Shown here: positions 15,676-34,124 of the stretch, one piece after another
Position numbering within the stretch: the stretch's first letter is position 1
Layout of the letters: each line of letters begins with the position of its first letter
Assembly: GCA_000827205.1 (NCBI GenBank)
Contig: KN832567.1
Coordinates: 455,189-519,188, forward strand
Reading direction: 5' to 3'
DNA: 64,000 nucleotides
Source: Plicaturopsis crispa FD-325 SS-3
Taxonomy: Eukaryota; Basidiomycota; Agaricomycetes; Amylocorticiales; Amylocorticiaceae
Translations under genes and position numbers: made by a program
Notes under the pieces: generated by a model
Seen by the model: only the letters and a program-made list of their open reading frames with translations
Told to the model about the DNA's origin: nothing
The model's database searches: none

Positions 15676-18650
15676 TCAAGAGCGAGTGCTCCATGATCGA
15701 GGCAGCATCGGGGCAGAATGAGCATTCGATGTCCGCCCAGACTGGGCATTCGCCGTGGTACTCGATGCAGCTAGATTGCTACGGGTGGAGACAGCGCGTC
15801 CGTCTGCGGTCTGACCGGTAATTGCTGATACCCAGGTTCCGACCTGATGACTATATACCCATTCGCTGGGCTGGGAGCTGGAGGAAAACGAGACGGGCTG
15901 TCGTAGCGTCGTAGAATGAGTCGAGGCATTCGATGAGGAGCGGCGGCGTGGGTGGTGAGTGCTCATATGAGGGAACACTGTATACCCCGGGTCGTCATCG
16001 GAGTGGTTTGCAGCGACGGAAGATATCCGTTCAGGCACTTCGGCGGGCGGGCGCGGTGGTTCCGGAAGTGAGGCTGAGCTCGGGTTCCGAGGGCGAGAGC
16101 TCCGTGAACGTTGGCTATCTGGAGCACTGCCAGCCTGGTCATATGAGTGCACTCGGTTCCCTCTGTGGTGACCGGTCCCACTAGGTTCAGATATCACAGG
16201 AGGGGGTTCGTGCCACCGAACGTGTCTGTCCGTGCGCGACGAGCGGTCTCTGCTAGCATGGGACGAAGCATACCCATCTTCACTGGAAGCGATCGAGGAC
16301 CCTCCTGCGGATTGGCGACGCTGACGCGTCGACAGCGTTCCTTGACCCTGATCCGACTGAGGAGGATCGCTCCTTGCAGACGCACCTACCTCTGCAGAGT
16401 GGTGAGATCGAGCCCGCGGTACTGTCATCGATGACGAATGGGATGTCGGAAAGGTTGACATCGGAGTCCTATGCTCGTCTTCTTCATTCGAATATCCGCT
16501 GCCTCTGACGCGAGTGTGGCTGCGTGTATCACTAGCGAAAAAATGCCCGCGCGACGCTGAACCTTGATCTGTTGGCGTTGAGGAGTTACGGGCGGGCATG
16601 CTAGCGTTAGCAGGGAAGGGTAGCTCGGTCAAGGATGTGACAGAATCTCTAGAGGTGGCGGTGAAGGTGGCGTAAGGTGGAAGGCCCTGAAGGTTCAAAT
16701 CGCTCATGCTGAAATGGCTGTTCGGATAGCTACTGCGCACCGTGGAGGTACCCCACGACGTCGCACTATCCGGGCGTTGGATCTCGTCGTCATCAGCCGA
16801 ATCCCAGCTGTTTCGAAGACGCGGTGTGCGACGATCAGTGCCGTAGGGGTTGTTAGCGTCCAAGCTGAACGCATCTAGGGTCGAAGATGCGCCTCCGCCT
16901 GTGCCATCGTGCAAGCGGGACAGCCGCATAAGACCCTCAGTCGTCGCCGCCCGCTGAGGCGTCGGCCGCGCCAGCTCAGTGTCCCGAGCCCTCGGAGTAC
17001 GAGCATCTGCCTCAGGGACACCGATGAGGCCCAGGCTACCCACACCCCGCTCCTGCGGTGCGCGGGGCGTAGCCTCTATGCTTCCCTCTGACTCTGCGTC
17101 TGACTCCGGCTCCGATTCCTCGTCCCATTCAGCCGGAGCGCTAGTACCCCACATTTCGTACGGAGTAGCGTACATGTCCTCGCCCACAGAAGAAGCGTAT
17201 CCTGCGACAAACGCCTCGGATTCCGCTACTGCTGTCTCATCCATTCCAAAGTCTGCGGGCGTTGGCTCGCGGATGTAGGCCCAATCATCACGAACATCGA
17301 TCGTCAAGCCACCGCCGTATCTGTTGGTGTCACTTTGCCAGGTAGGAACTGGTGGAACAACCCGTTTCGCAGGGGGTGCGCCAGGGATTATTGTCGCATT
17401 AGATCGGGAAGGGGGACGGACAGTATATCCAGGACCATCACGGTCCGTATCCTGTAGTATATGGGGAGCATCGACACGAGAGCGCGAGTGAGGCCGAGGG
17501 GCATAACCAGGGTTCGGATATGCCCTGTCTGCCTGTTCTGTTCTGCTGGAGGTGTGCGGCCACGACGATGTCCTGTCCAGTGGCACCGGCTGCCTATGGC
17601 TGTGTCCGTTATGTTCGCTTGCAGGTGCGCGAGTGAATTGTGGAATAGGGACTGGGGCAGGAGGCGCTGGGAGGGGGTTGGAGGTGCTTCGAAAGCGAGA
17701 GAGTTCCGTTCGAAGGGAAGTTAACTCCGTCTGTGCGTCCTCAATCTATGGGGACAATATTGAAAGTTAAGGAGGAGTTCAATGTGACGCTTGCCAGACG
17801 CTCACTTGTCTGTAAAAATAGCGGTACACGAGTCAGCATCGAGCGCCTTGAGTGCGACACACCACCCACTTTAAATGCTCTTGCTGCTGTTCCAGGAAGC
17901 GGGTCTCGAGGATTTTAGCAATGCGCGTGTCTTCCTCGGCTTGGTGAAGAGCAGACTCGCATTGCTGGAGTGCTTCCCGAAGTTTTTCGCTCTCTCTTGC
18001 ACTGCTTTCTTTGTGGAGCCTGTATCTCCGGAGGGCGTCGATAGACGCGCTGAGAGTGCGTATCTGTCCTCGCAAACAGTAAGTCACCAGAATTTCGCCG
18101 ATGTATTTTGTGCAGCTAAAAGTACGCAGTCCTGCGATAGCCACTCGGTGTATCGCCACACCAACGTGCGTTGCACGGCCACGCTGTAGAAGAAACGCAT
18201 GGAGAGAGATCGTACTCACGCTAGTGGGGCTGCTGCCACCTGGCTGAGTGTTTAGCCAGCCCTCCACGTCTCTGATCGTCTCTGTAACCTGTTCCTCCGG
18301 CTGGTGTTCCCCTGACACAAGGGCGATTCGTTGCATAAGTGCGAAGACGTCCTGATCGATCGTATCTGCATCTGACTCCCCCGTGAACTTATCGACGTGG
18401 AGTCGCTTGGCACGGTCTGGCTGGAAGGACTTGCGGCACAGCGGACATACAGGTTGCCTAAGATTTTGTAAACAACTATACAGTCAAGACACATTCGTTA
18501 GACATTCTCTATATCTTAGCTCAGGGACACGTACTTCAGGCAGAACACATGGCCGCACGCGATGGCATGCGGCGTTTGCGCCTGTGTCGACCAGGAGTAG
18601 GGTTCGAGGCATACATCGCAAGTACTCGTCGGATGGATAAGAAGAGTCAT
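15676..18650 (-). CDS. RING gene 2: C3HC4 RING finger, coiled coil and long Ser-rich tail
   Basis: The start at 18650 gives MTLLIHPTSTCDVCLEPY, then PHAIACGHVFCL. After an intron at the same codon and phase as in RING gene 1 comes CLQNLRQPVCPLCRKSF, so the RING is complete. RLHVDK follows, then VEGWLNTQP, a coiled coil (KLREALQQCESALHQAEED), the 4-nt exon at 17806-17809, and a further helix (IEDAQTELTSLRTELSRFR). The last exon, from 17745 to the stop at 15676, codes about 690 residues of Ser/Arg/Pro-rich disordered tail. It is a probable E3 ligase. It stands in tandem with RING gene 1, 3.3 kb upstream of it, and is clearly its duplicate. The exon layout between 18225 and 18060 is less certain. 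Confidence 0.82.
17806..17809 (-). other. 4-nt micro-exon of RING gene 2 (acaa)
   Basis: The minus strand reads ..tttttacag/acaa/gtgagc... The upstream exon ends TTA AA at 17870 (phase 2), giving AAA CAA, and the next exon opens ATT GAG at 17745 (phase 0). Both introns are 60 nt. Position, phase and base content match RING genes 1 and 3. Confidence 0.75.
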
Positions 18651-20318
18651 AGAATGCGAGGATCAGAGCCACCCGTTAGTCCTCTTGAAGTCAACGCATA
18701 GCAAGATATAAAATATGGAATCTACACGCTGCACTGTCGTGGACGGACATGTACAGCCAGCGTCTGTCTCAGTAGGGCGCGGGGGAAAGCCACGTGTTCC
18801 CCGCCTCCTCGGGGCCAAATGCGGTATGCAACGTCGTTCGCAAAAAACAGGCTCAGCATGATTTTGCACAGGCAAGCAAATCTGCAGACAAGGATTTATA
18901 TAACAGTCTACAGCGTAAGGTCACCTTAACCATGGCTAGATGTGAATGTCACCTGCAAAAAAAAGTCGTCGCAAAAAAGTTCCTGGTCCTCGCGTGAGTG
19001 CTTTTCGGTGAACGCGTGCTGGCAGTGGGCTAGTGACAGGCCCGTTAGGCAAGGCCGAAGCTGAAGGATGCACGACAATCTCAAGTAGTCGGATTTGAAG
19101 GGTGCAAGCGTGGCCTTCAGCTCTTTGGAAATGCTGTACTTATATATGGTCCTGGCTCACATGCACCCATGCTCCCGAGAAATCTCAGTAAGTTCCGGCA
19201 CCCAGCTACTTAATGTCAAAGTTCACCAAATCCCATGTTCAAAGACGTCTTTTTTCATGCCCCTGTGTTCCACTCAGAACGCACAAGAACTCGAGCTGGT
19301 ACTCAAGGCTCAAAGAATTCGGACCCTGCAGACATCCTTGCCGGGCATGTGGTTCAAGCATATGGCTGCCAAGTGGAGAAGGGACAGGATCGCATGTCAT
19401 GGAGGATCTATTGGGAACGTCCTGGGTGTTATGTAGGTGTTAGTCTATGTTGATGAGAGGGGATATGGATGCATGACTCGCTGAATGGGGTCGCTGTGAT
19501 CCGCTTCATGTACACCAATGCTCCATCCGGCGCGCGGCTCGAGAAACTCAAACCAGACCGGGTGACAAGGGAGAAGATGCACTTCTGTCAAGTCCCTGAC
19601 ATCTCGCGGGACGCGATGAGCGCTTTTAGTATGCGTGGAACCGGGCTCCAGATGGAGGCCAAGTAGGAACAGAAGCCTACTCGCACGGAGCTCGCTCGCT
19701 ACCCAGGGCTTGTGTCGGACATGAGTCCTCCACAGAGCCTTTGGGTGCGCACCGTCGAATTTGAGTCGCACCGATCATGATCGCCGAGCAGAGGAGGTGC
19801 CTGAGGTCGTCGTCGATCCGGTTTTCTGGAAAAACGCGACGACTCGAGGGGGACGGATCTCAAAAGAAGACGCTAGTGCTGCGGACACCCGAGTTTTGCG
19901 CCCGTCAGCGCAGGTAGTCGCTCGTGGCTGGCATCCCAGCGGTTATATTTGGCGCTGACACGAGGCGAATGCGCTGTGGGTGCCCGGATCATCGTATCTC
20001 AAGACCCATCTCGTTCATTGACTCACCCATTGGTCTAAAATATGCCACCCTCAAGGCCGCAGGATGGAACTGGATTGGAACAGTCGAAGTCCTAATCTCC
20101 AACGGCTTCCCCGAAGGAGAACAGATCAGCATCTCTCAACTCTTGGTCGGTCTATCACTGTTTCCTGTGGGATAGATGGAAGATCATCGCTGTTCGAGAA
20201 TCACGGTGCGTTCAGGTACAGAGAACGTTCCGGTCTGCCTCTACCCACATCGTCGACAACAGAGATTCTCTACACGAAGAACGGCGAGGTTATCGGTGCC
20301 TATCTAGGAGAAAGCATG
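18651..20318. other. 1.7-kb stretch with no firm gene
   Basis: Several open stretches of 60-115 codons occur on both strands (for example 19095-19436 plus and 19445-19771 minus), but no intact gene could be assembled. A fragment at about 20245-20310 (plus) reads EILYTKNGEVIGAYL, faintly like the end of a SPRY domain, without the rest of that fold. The RING gene 2 promoter should lie just above 18650. Confidence 0.45.
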
Positions 20319-22336
20319 TCAGCGAGCGACGCCGTGAACCAGCCGATGGAGTTTACATCTGATCGTGGCACCAGCCGCCTTCAACAAGGCTACTCGCTCT
20401 TCGTCCGCAGTCTCTAAAAACGCGCTCAACGCTGCCTCCGCCTCAGAGCGCGTCTTGAGCAGAGGGCGAATGAGCTGCCGCGTGGGCGGCGAAGGAGGAT
20501 CTCGAGGAGCGTTAGCTGGCGTAGCAACAATTCGTGGGGCCGCTCCTGACGGATAGGAAGGCGCCGGGCGACGGCGCACATGGGGGCTGTCGAGCGGCGA
20601 AGGCGGTGGGGGTGGAGCGGCGTCATTTGAGGGCGAGGTCATGGAGCCTACGAGAACCTTGAATGCTGCCTGGAGGCGCTCGACACTGTGCCATGGCTAT
20701 CATCACAGGGCCAACAGGGATCTGGGAAGGCAACTTACTGGCGGTAATTGTCTATCATGAAGCGTCAGAATTTGGGGATTAAGGGGTATTGAGCCGGACG
20801 TACAATCAATGAGGGCATTGTGCCATCGTGCCATGATGTGCGCAGCGAGATATGTAGCGGCGACAAGCAGAACAGCTTTCTGTCCTCTGCCCAGCATTAG
20901 CCGGTCTACGATTCTCCGCAAACCAAACCGTCGCCATCCCACGCACCCCCATATCCCCCACCCGACGGCCATGCCAACACCGCCGGCGACAGCGCGCCAC
21001 TGTGCCACCGCTTCGTCCTCTCGGTGTTTGGGCAACAGACGCCCTGCAAGCGGGGAGAGAACGTACGCGGGCAAGTGCAAGAGGAAGGGCGGGATGAAGG
21101 CGAGCGTCCACGGGGAAAGTGTACGTATCCCCGTTCGGAGGAGACTTAGAAGCGCGCTCCCCCGAGAAACAGCTGGGGGTGCTGGCGACGGATATATAGC
21201 GGATAGGGCCCGGTGGGGTATGGATGCGTGGTGGGTGAGTGAGTAGTATTGTATCAGCGCGTCCTTGGCGCACTGCTGTGGTTCTGTCGCGTTAGAGGGA
21301 TCAAATAAGTCGTACAGCCTACAGAGCGAGGTCGGCTATTGAATGAATGCGACGAACAAATGCAGAGCTCACGTTTGCATCACAGGCACGTACTTGTCAA
21401 GCTCGATTCTGCTTGCATCGTCCCACAATATGTCCCTCGCCATCTGCGCAGCGTGGTAGGTGTCCCTAAGCTGGCATCAGCGACGTGATCCTGCAAGACC
21501 TGCGCGACATACCAATCACGCGCGTTTGCCGTCACTTGCAGCAACCTACGTTCCAGCTCCGCCGTAACCTCTTTAACTACACGCGATTCCTCTATGCCAG
21601 GCTTGTAGTAGTCTGTGATACGAATAGAGGGTGCATATGTGATGATGACGTTGCTCTTGAGGACCATCTTGTCCGTGTACGTTATACCCACGGGGATGAT
21701 GAGCACATCCTCGCCTTTATATCGCTTCCTGTCTGCCCATTTCACGAACTCTACCGCAGCCCATACCGCACCCTCGCGTAGGAGTGGCATGCCTGGTTCC
21801 GTGCAGGTCGTGCCCTCCGGGAACACGGCCACGGCCGCGCCTGCGTCAAGCGCGGCGGATGTCGACGCGAACAACGCTGTCTGACGCGTGCTTGCCGCCT
21901 GCCGCACGCCGGGGTCACTGCTCTCCTTGTCCGTCGGTTTGTTCGGCATGCGGAGTACTGGGATAGCCCCGGAGGACAGCAAGATGGCGCGCATGATTGC
22001 CCATGAGAAGAGCGGCGACTTTGCCCAGAACGACAGATGACGACGGTACGGAATTGTTATTGCTAGAGACACACCGCGTCAATTCCGTTCATTCCAGATT
22101 TAAAACCTCACTCACTAATAGCAGCAACATCTATTATCTCGTTAGGGTGTCGAGCTGCACTGGGTCAACGCGTACATGTGTACTGTACGTCTCAGAACAA
22201 CAGTACGAACTTACATGATAAGGGGGGCGTCTGCTGGGACGTTTTCTGCGCCTTCGACGCGGACTTCGTTGTAGTAACCAGCAACGGTCCACTCGGAGAT
22301 CTGGCGCAGGGCGCGATACACAAGCTTGAGCTCCAT
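20319..22336 (-). CDS. Glycerol-3-phosphate / dihydroxyacetone-phosphate acyltransferase, Sct1/Gpt2 family
   Basis: This enzyme makes lysophosphatidate (or acyl-DHAP), the first step of glycerolipid synthesis, in the ER membrane. The start at 22336 reads MELKLVYRALRQISEWTV, typical of the family. After one intron comes AARHPNEIIDVAAI, the acyltransferase H-x5-D block in the form seen in yeast Gpt2. Then follow RRHLSFWAKSPLF, ILLSSGAIPV, and FPEGTT (block III), then IPVGITYTDK (block IV). Hydrophobic helices (about 20940-21000 and 20840-20890) precede a 13-nt exon at 20739-20751 coding the middle of LIDYNYRQHVERLQAAFKVL. The C-terminus is Pro-rich. At least six exons; reading frame intact. It lies downstream of uS11 in the same direction, 419 bp away. 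Confidence 0.9.
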
Positions 22337-22755
22337 AGAAAAGCGTCGATAGCAACGTCAGCGACGAGAGCAAGAGACGAGAACGAGGAGCGGCAACTTC
22401 TGCGCAACTTGCTTCATTTCAATATCTTGTTTTTACGTCAACGTCTGAGATACATAGAGTATGTCACCGTGGTTTAGCTTTTTCTCCGAGTCCTTGCTCT
22501 GAACTGCAGCGGTAGGAAGAAAACTTGCAAGACTGGTGGCGGACACCTCAATCGAGATTGTCGATGCAAAGTGTTCAAACGATAACACAACATAAACGCC
22601 AGCACGCAGTAAGAAAATGGACAACCACGGGACGAAGCCTCTGTTACCAGAAGACTCCGCTGCGTGTTGTGCGGCGACGTGCGTATTGGCGTGGCGTATT
22701 TACATGCAGCATATAAAACATATCGACCCCAACCAATACTTTTTGCGGTGACCGT
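22337..22755. other. Intergenic region between the acyltransferase and uS11
   Basis: This is the promoter of the acyltransferase and the 3' untranslated region of uS11, both transcribed on the minus strand. No further gene is seen. Confidence 0.5.
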
Positions 22756-23468
22756 TCAGAGACGGCGACCACGGCGACCACCCTAGGATGATATAAGCCA
22801 ACAGACCTACCAATAGTGAGCACTGACGCACCTTTCGCCTGGTAGAGTCAGTCGGAACGGGGGTAACATCCTCAATGCGACCAATGCGCATGCCGGCACG
22901 AGCAAGTGCCCTCAGCGCGCTCTGTGCACCGGGACCAGGGGTCTTGGTACCCGTTCCACCAGTCGCCCGGAGCTTTACGTGGAGTGCGTTGATGCCGACT
23001 TCGCGGCAGCGGACAGCGACGTCCTGCGCGGCCAACATGGCCGCGTAGGGCGAGGACTCGTCGCGATCAGCCTTGACCTTCATTCCGCCTGCACAAAGAG
23101 CGATGTAAGTAGTCCGCGTTGCGGGGAGTCGGACTGTATCTGAACGCACCGGTGACACGGCTGATGGTCTCCTTGCCGGAGAGATCGGTAACGTGAACGA
23201 AGGTGTCGTTGAAGGAGGCGAAAATGCGCGCGACGCCGAACACCAGCTCACCCTCAGCGACCTGGGGGCCGAGGGAGACGGTGTTCTCGTCCTTGGGCGC
23301 TTTGACTTTCTTGGGGGGCTACACGAACGGCGAAAGTCAGTATGCCATCGCAATCGCGTTCTATCTCGAGGCGTCATCCGATCGGCAGACCGCCAATCCA
23401 ACGCGTTCCAGCGTCCCCCGTAGCCTTGCAGCTTCAGACATCGATTCCAAAGTATGAATGCTCACCAT
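22756..23468 (-). CDS. rps14: 40S ribosomal protein uS11 (S14)
   Basis: The spliced product starts [18 protein letters not shown] and continues with the conserved uS11 sequence: [75 protein letters not shown], and the basic tail [13 protein letters not shown]. About 150 residues, the normal length. It belongs to the small-subunit platform and contacts the 3' end of 18S rRNA. The first intron follows the ATG directly (23468-23466, then gtgagc). Two more introns lie at about 23090-23150 and 22775-22830; the last exon codes only GGRRGRRL. It is head-to-head with Nop4, with 219 bp between start codons. Confidence 0.96.
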
Positions 23469-23687
23469 CGTGGAGTCTTGAAGGAAATGGAGTTGATGGG
23501 AGGGCTGGACGTCGGTGCAAACAGCGAGCAGACGCTTTGTGGATGGCTACCAAGTCGGAGTTGGAATAATTTGGAGTTGACGTGTGTTTACCAGCGGCCC
23601 CGATTAGGCACTCAACGCCTGCGATAATTGACCGAGGAAATTTGCCGCCGGAATTATTCAAGATATCCGTCATTCCCTTACTGTGAC
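23469..23687. promoter_or_regulatory. Bidirectional promoter uS11 / Nop4
   Basis: Only 219 bp separate the two start codons, on opposite strands. There is no clear TATA box on either side, which fits ribosome-production genes. Shared elements here would tie a ribosomal protein to a 60S assembly factor. The role is inferred from geometry. Confidence 0.55.
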
Positions 23688-26600
23688 ATGTCGACTTCTC
23701 TTGGGAAACGAAAGGAAAGGGATGATGCTACAACGTTGCCTCACGGGTGTGTTATCGTGTTTCTCGCTTTTTCTCGCCGTATCTCAATCACGATATTCGT
23801 TTAGATCCACCCTATTTGTCTCCAATTTACCATACACCGCGACGTCCACCGATTTACAGACACTGTTTTCTGACATTGCACCCGTTCGCTCTGCCTTCGT
23901 AGTGCTCGAGCAAGGCACAGGCGTGTCGAAGGGCGTAGGGTACGTTTCCTTCGCAATCAAGGAAGATGCGCAGGCTGCATTCGACAAGCTGTCTAAAGAA
24001 GGCATACTACTCGATCGGCGAAATTTGCGGGTGCAATGGGCTGATAGCAAGGTGCGTTTTCTGGTCCATATGTCTAGGATTTCGTTCATTTCATTCGTAG
24101 CCCAAAGAAGGTGCGGAAGTAGTGAAAAAAGAGCCCAAGCCTCGTCCCCCGCCTCGCGCACCACACCCCACTACCGTTCACGACCCAAATGCTATCCGTA
24201 CTATTGTAATCTCCGGACTTCCTCCAGCCCTCGACTCGAATACACTATGGAAGAAGGTCCGCAAGTACACTGGCGCTGAGAAAGTCGAGTGGCCGGTAAG
24301 CGGAAGCGATGACCCCAGCATTGGTACGTATACATCCTTTCCTACTAAAGTATACTACACTATCAAACTGACGCCGCCGTATCCAGCACACGCATTGTTC
24401 GACACGGCCAACCATGCCCAAGAAGCCGTCAACAAACTACACGCACACGTCTTCAAGGGCTGCCTCCTCTCCGTTGCATTGAAGAAACGCCTCGATGGCC
24501 TGTCCAAAGCCCCCAGGCAACCTGCCGAATCTACTTCTGCCACCTCCAAAAAAGCCGCGCCCAATCGCGCAAGCCGACTCATCGTACGAAACATTCCCTG
24601 GAACATCTCGGAGCAAGACCTACGCGCCATCTTCCTCCCGCACGGACCCATACATTCGATACACATACCGGTGGAAAAAGCTGAGGGCGATGAAGCAGCG
24701 AAACCCCGCGCCAAGGGTTTCGCGTTCGTGTGGATGATGAGCCGAGGCGACGCGGAGAAAGCGATGGAGCACTGTAACGGAATGGCCGTGCGCGCAGGAA
24801 TGGCCGAAACCATGGTGTCCGGGAAGCAGAAACGGAAGAAGCAGTTGCGGGAGGAAAAGAAAAAGAAGTCGGCGGCAGCGGCCGGGGAGGTGTCCGACGA
24901 GGAGGTGGCTGAGACCGTGGAACGAGTTATTGCGGTGGATTGGGCGCTCAGCAAGGAGAAATGGCAGGAGGAGAAGGCTAAGATGCAGGATGATGATGTT
25001 GAGATGGCTGCGGCGAGTGGAAGCGATAGCGACAGCGAGAGCGAGAGCGGTAGTGAGAGCGACGAAGAGAGTGCTTTGGGTGTACACGACCATGACGGCG
25101 ACAGTAGCGGCACCGACGACTCGGATCCAGACAGCGACGCTGATTCTGAAGAGCAACCAGTGAAGCCCCAGCTACCCCCACCCGAGACAGGTACAACCCT
25201 GTTCATCCGCAACGTTCCCTTTGCTGCGACGGATGATGAATTGCGTACACTGTAAGTTCCCTTCTGCATGCACCTTTTCGAATTCTGAGCGTTTGCATGA
25301 ATAGGTTTCGCGGTTTTGGACCGCTTCGGTATGCACGCATTACCATGGATCCTGGGTCTGGTCGATCGCGCGGTACTGGATTTGCCTGCTTCTGGAATAA
25401 AGCCGACGCGGATAAGGTAGTAGAGCAAAGCGACCTCTTACGGGCGGAGACCACAGGAAGCGCTGAGCTTGTGAGTACACTGTTCATTGACTTTGATTTT
25501 CGAGCTGACAGACTATGGCTTGTAGCAACCGAAGAAAAACCCTTTCACTTTGCCCTCTATCCTTACTCCGGACCCCTCATCGACACTTGCGCAGAGTTTA
25601 GTCTTACACGGTCGCACACTTGATGTCGTACGCGCTGTGACGCGAGACGAAGCGAGTAAACTCAAGGATGATGGTGAACGAAAACGCGAAAAGGCTGACA
25701 AGCGAAATATGTATCTACTCCGGGAAGGAGGTGCGTATCATCCCGTTCTCTGGAGTGGTGTGTCTAATCCGCGTTAAATAGTAATTCTACCCAATACCCC
25801 CGCCGCTGATACGCTTGGTCCTATCGACGTGGAAAAGCGCACGAATTCCTACAATGCACGGAGGGCCCTTCTAAGATCGAATCCATCTCTGTATATCTCC
25901 AAAACGCGGTTGAGTGTGCGGCAAATACCGCTCTTCGCCACGGAACGACTGCTCAGACGACTGGCCGTCCATGCCATTCGTGCTTTCGAGAGCGATGTCA
26001 AGAAAGGTCTCCGAGTCGGCCTCACGGAAGATGAACTAGCCACTGTTGTCGACGAAGCAGCCGCTGAGGATCCTAAAGTAAAAGTCGAGGAAAAGGAGAA
26101 GGGGAAGAAGGGGTGGAAAGCGGCTGGGAGGGACACTGGCGTCAAACAGGCGAAGATCGTCCGACAGCAAGAACGCGTCGACCCCATTACTGGAAAGGGC
26201 CGCAGCAAAGGGTATGGCTTCCTCGAGATGCATAAACACGCCGATGCGTTGCGTGTGCTACGGTGGGCCAACAACAACCCCGAGATCGGACCTATGTTCG
26301 AGCAATGGTGGAAGGACGAGCTAGCCGACCTTGTTAAGCGGGAGAAACAAAGCCCGGAGAAAGACGGCGCGCGCTTGAAGAGGATGCAGGACGAGTTGGA
26401 GAAAGGCAGCACCCACAACATCAAAGGAACCCTCATCGTCGAATTCTCCATCGAAAACGTGCAGGTTGTCCAGCGACGATCTGCCCTTCAAAAAGAGAAA
26501 CCTGCAGTGCGCTACCATTCTCCTTGCGTATAAGAAGATTGCTCATTGAATATGTCTCTAGAAAACTGACGGAAAGAAGCCGCGGGAAAAGGTGGCACTT

Positions 26601-26765
26601 TCCCAGGTCAAGGAAGAGGAACGGCCTTCCAAAAAGTCGCGTCTGTCTGGAAGCGACTCCATCCCCCCTCCTGCCAACGACGTAGCTGGCAAAGCTGGTA
26701 AAAGCCTAGGGTCCTTGATTGGTAGAAAACGGAAAGAGCGAAAGAAGGGTAAGGGCGGCTCGTAA
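23688..26765 (+). CDS. nop4: Nop4/RBM28-like nucleolar RNA-binding protein with four RRMs
   Basis: This is a 60S ribosome assembly factor of the nucleolus. Exon 1 (23688-23746) codes MSTSLGKRKERDDATTLPHG and joins STLFVSNLPYTATSTDLQTL, the first RRM (RNP2 LFVSNL, RNP1 KGVGYVSF). RRM2 starts IRTIVISGLPP (about 24195). RRM3 has SRLIVRNIPWN and KGFAFVWM (about 24570-24740). RRM4 has TTLFIRNVPFA and GTGFACFW (about 25190-25400). Between RRM3 and RRM4 lies a basic stretch and an acidic Ser/Asp/Glu tract (about 24990-25170). The C-terminal part has GKGRSKGYGFLEMHKHADAL, typical of Nop4, and a Lys-rich nucleolar-type end. At least seven exons; stop at 26763-26765. It converges with ABC transporter B, 142 bp away. 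Confidence 0.92.
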
Positions 26766-26907
26766 TACCCATCTATATACTTCTGAGCTCAGCGGGGGAA
26801 TCCTTGTAAGTATTAGTCTATATTGGTATGGTATATAATGGGGATCCTCTGCAATGCGTATCATCTTCGTAACAACGCGCCTCCGTGTCGCTGCCAGCGT
26901 GCCCTAT

Positions 26908-32985
<6,078 letters not shown>

Positions 32986-33052
32986 TGCAACCACACGAGT
33001 AGTTTGCGATACCTTCGGTGAACTAACTTTCGACCACCACAAGTTGCCCCAC

Positions 33053-33060
33053 TTTATATA
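33053..33060 (-). promoter_or_regulatory. TATA box of ABC transporter B
   Basis: TATATAAA on the minus strand lies about 68-75 bp upstream of the ATG at 32985, the usual distance for a fungal TATA element. Inducible genes such as drug pumps often carry one. Confidence 0.55.
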
Positions 33061-33654
33061 CATTGAAGCGATGTCCGAGTCCGCCAAATGTCCGAGCTCG
33101 GATCTCCGTCACCAAGTCCGTTGCGGTCCATAAGATCGGTGCCACAATGTCGCAAGTGCTCCGCGTTGGCGCTTAAGTAGTCAAAATTGGCCTGCATTTT
33201 CACGAAACAATTGTCGCTGGTGAGACGTCTGGGTACCGACGGTGGAAGGAAGGATGGTTTGCCCCGGACCGTCGACGCAGCCTCCAAATCGCGGGGAAAC
33301 GTGGTTCAATTTGGTTGTATTTATGGTTGTGGCGGCAATTCTCTCCGAGTCGCGCCAGTCTCAACGCCAAATCCTGTCCAGCTCGTCGACGCGTTCAAGT
33401 GACAATGTACATCCCATGTTCTCGCATCTCGAGCTCAGACATCAAGTGCAAGTGCAGCTTCAGCGTTGGCAAAGACGCGGGCGGACCAGTGGCTGTCAGG
33501 GTGGCTGGCTGCGAATGAATGAAATATGATATGGTAGGCCCGCGACAGCGAATATTTTATTACAGCCAGAGAACACCAACTTCCTGCATGCGCGGACAAG
33601 TCTGCCCCGCCCTCCCCACCGTCCAAAGACACCTCCGTGACACCACGACCGCGA
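33061..33654. other. Upstream region of ABC transporter B and 3' side of Sec61 beta
   Basis: Open stretches on the plus strand (33187-33529) overlap one another and show no domain. No gene is supported. The region should hold regulatory sequence for transporter B and the Sec61 beta 3' untranslated region. Confidence 0.45.
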
Positions 33655-34124
33655 TTACTTGGTGAAGGACCGAATGATTTTGGCGGAGATGTGCAGGAAG
33701 AATATGGATGCGATGAACGACAGGGACAAGACGAGGACAATGAATGGGTCCCTGTTGCGTTATATGTCTGTCAGCTCGCGAGCAGTGTGAGTAGAAAGTA
33801 GAGACACGCACACTCTTAGCCCTGGCGAGTCATCGGTGTATAGCTTCAGCATGGTATTCGAGGACCCGCCTGCGCCCGCTGCACGCGAAGAGTTGGGTTT
33901 CGAGACCGTGCCAGCAGTTGCCCGCCGCCTGGACAGAAGGCACATATCAGCATGACCATTCGACGCGACACAGCTCTCACACGTACCGAACCTGGGCACT
34001 AGGAGGTTTTGCAACCGCGGAGGATGCACGCCCATTGGTGACGGATTTAGGTGCGTCGGAGTCAGACTATAAGTAAAGCAAGCGGTCAGATACAGCTGAG
34101 CAGCGACGACAAAAAGCATACCAT
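33655..34124 (-). CDS. Sec61 beta subunit of the protein translocon (Sbh1-like)
   Basis: The spliced protein of about 105 residues starts M-SDSDAPKSVTNGRASSA and has an Arg/Ala-rich cytosolic part. It then shows the family hallmark GAGGSSNTMLKLYTDDSPGL followed by a single C-terminal membrane helix, PFIVLVLSLSFIASIFFLHI, and the tail SAKIIRSFTK. It is a tail-anchored subunit of the ER protein-conducting channel. Introns: directly after the ATG (34124-34122, then gtatgc), after QV-R, and after GLRV. Stop at 33655-33657. It is head-to-head with the R-SNARE gene, with 208 bp between start codons. Confidence 0.94.

Noticed and set aside
20205-20320. SPRY-like text EILYTKNGEVIGAYL on the plus strand
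   Set aside because: Only the last strand of a SPRY domain is faintly matched. The rest of the fold is absent, and the stretch runs into the opposite-strand acyltransferase gene.
24355-25428. 357-codon minus-strand open frame
   Set aside because: It is a shadow of Nop4: the Ser-rich text is the reverse reading of the acidic and basic tracts of the true gene.
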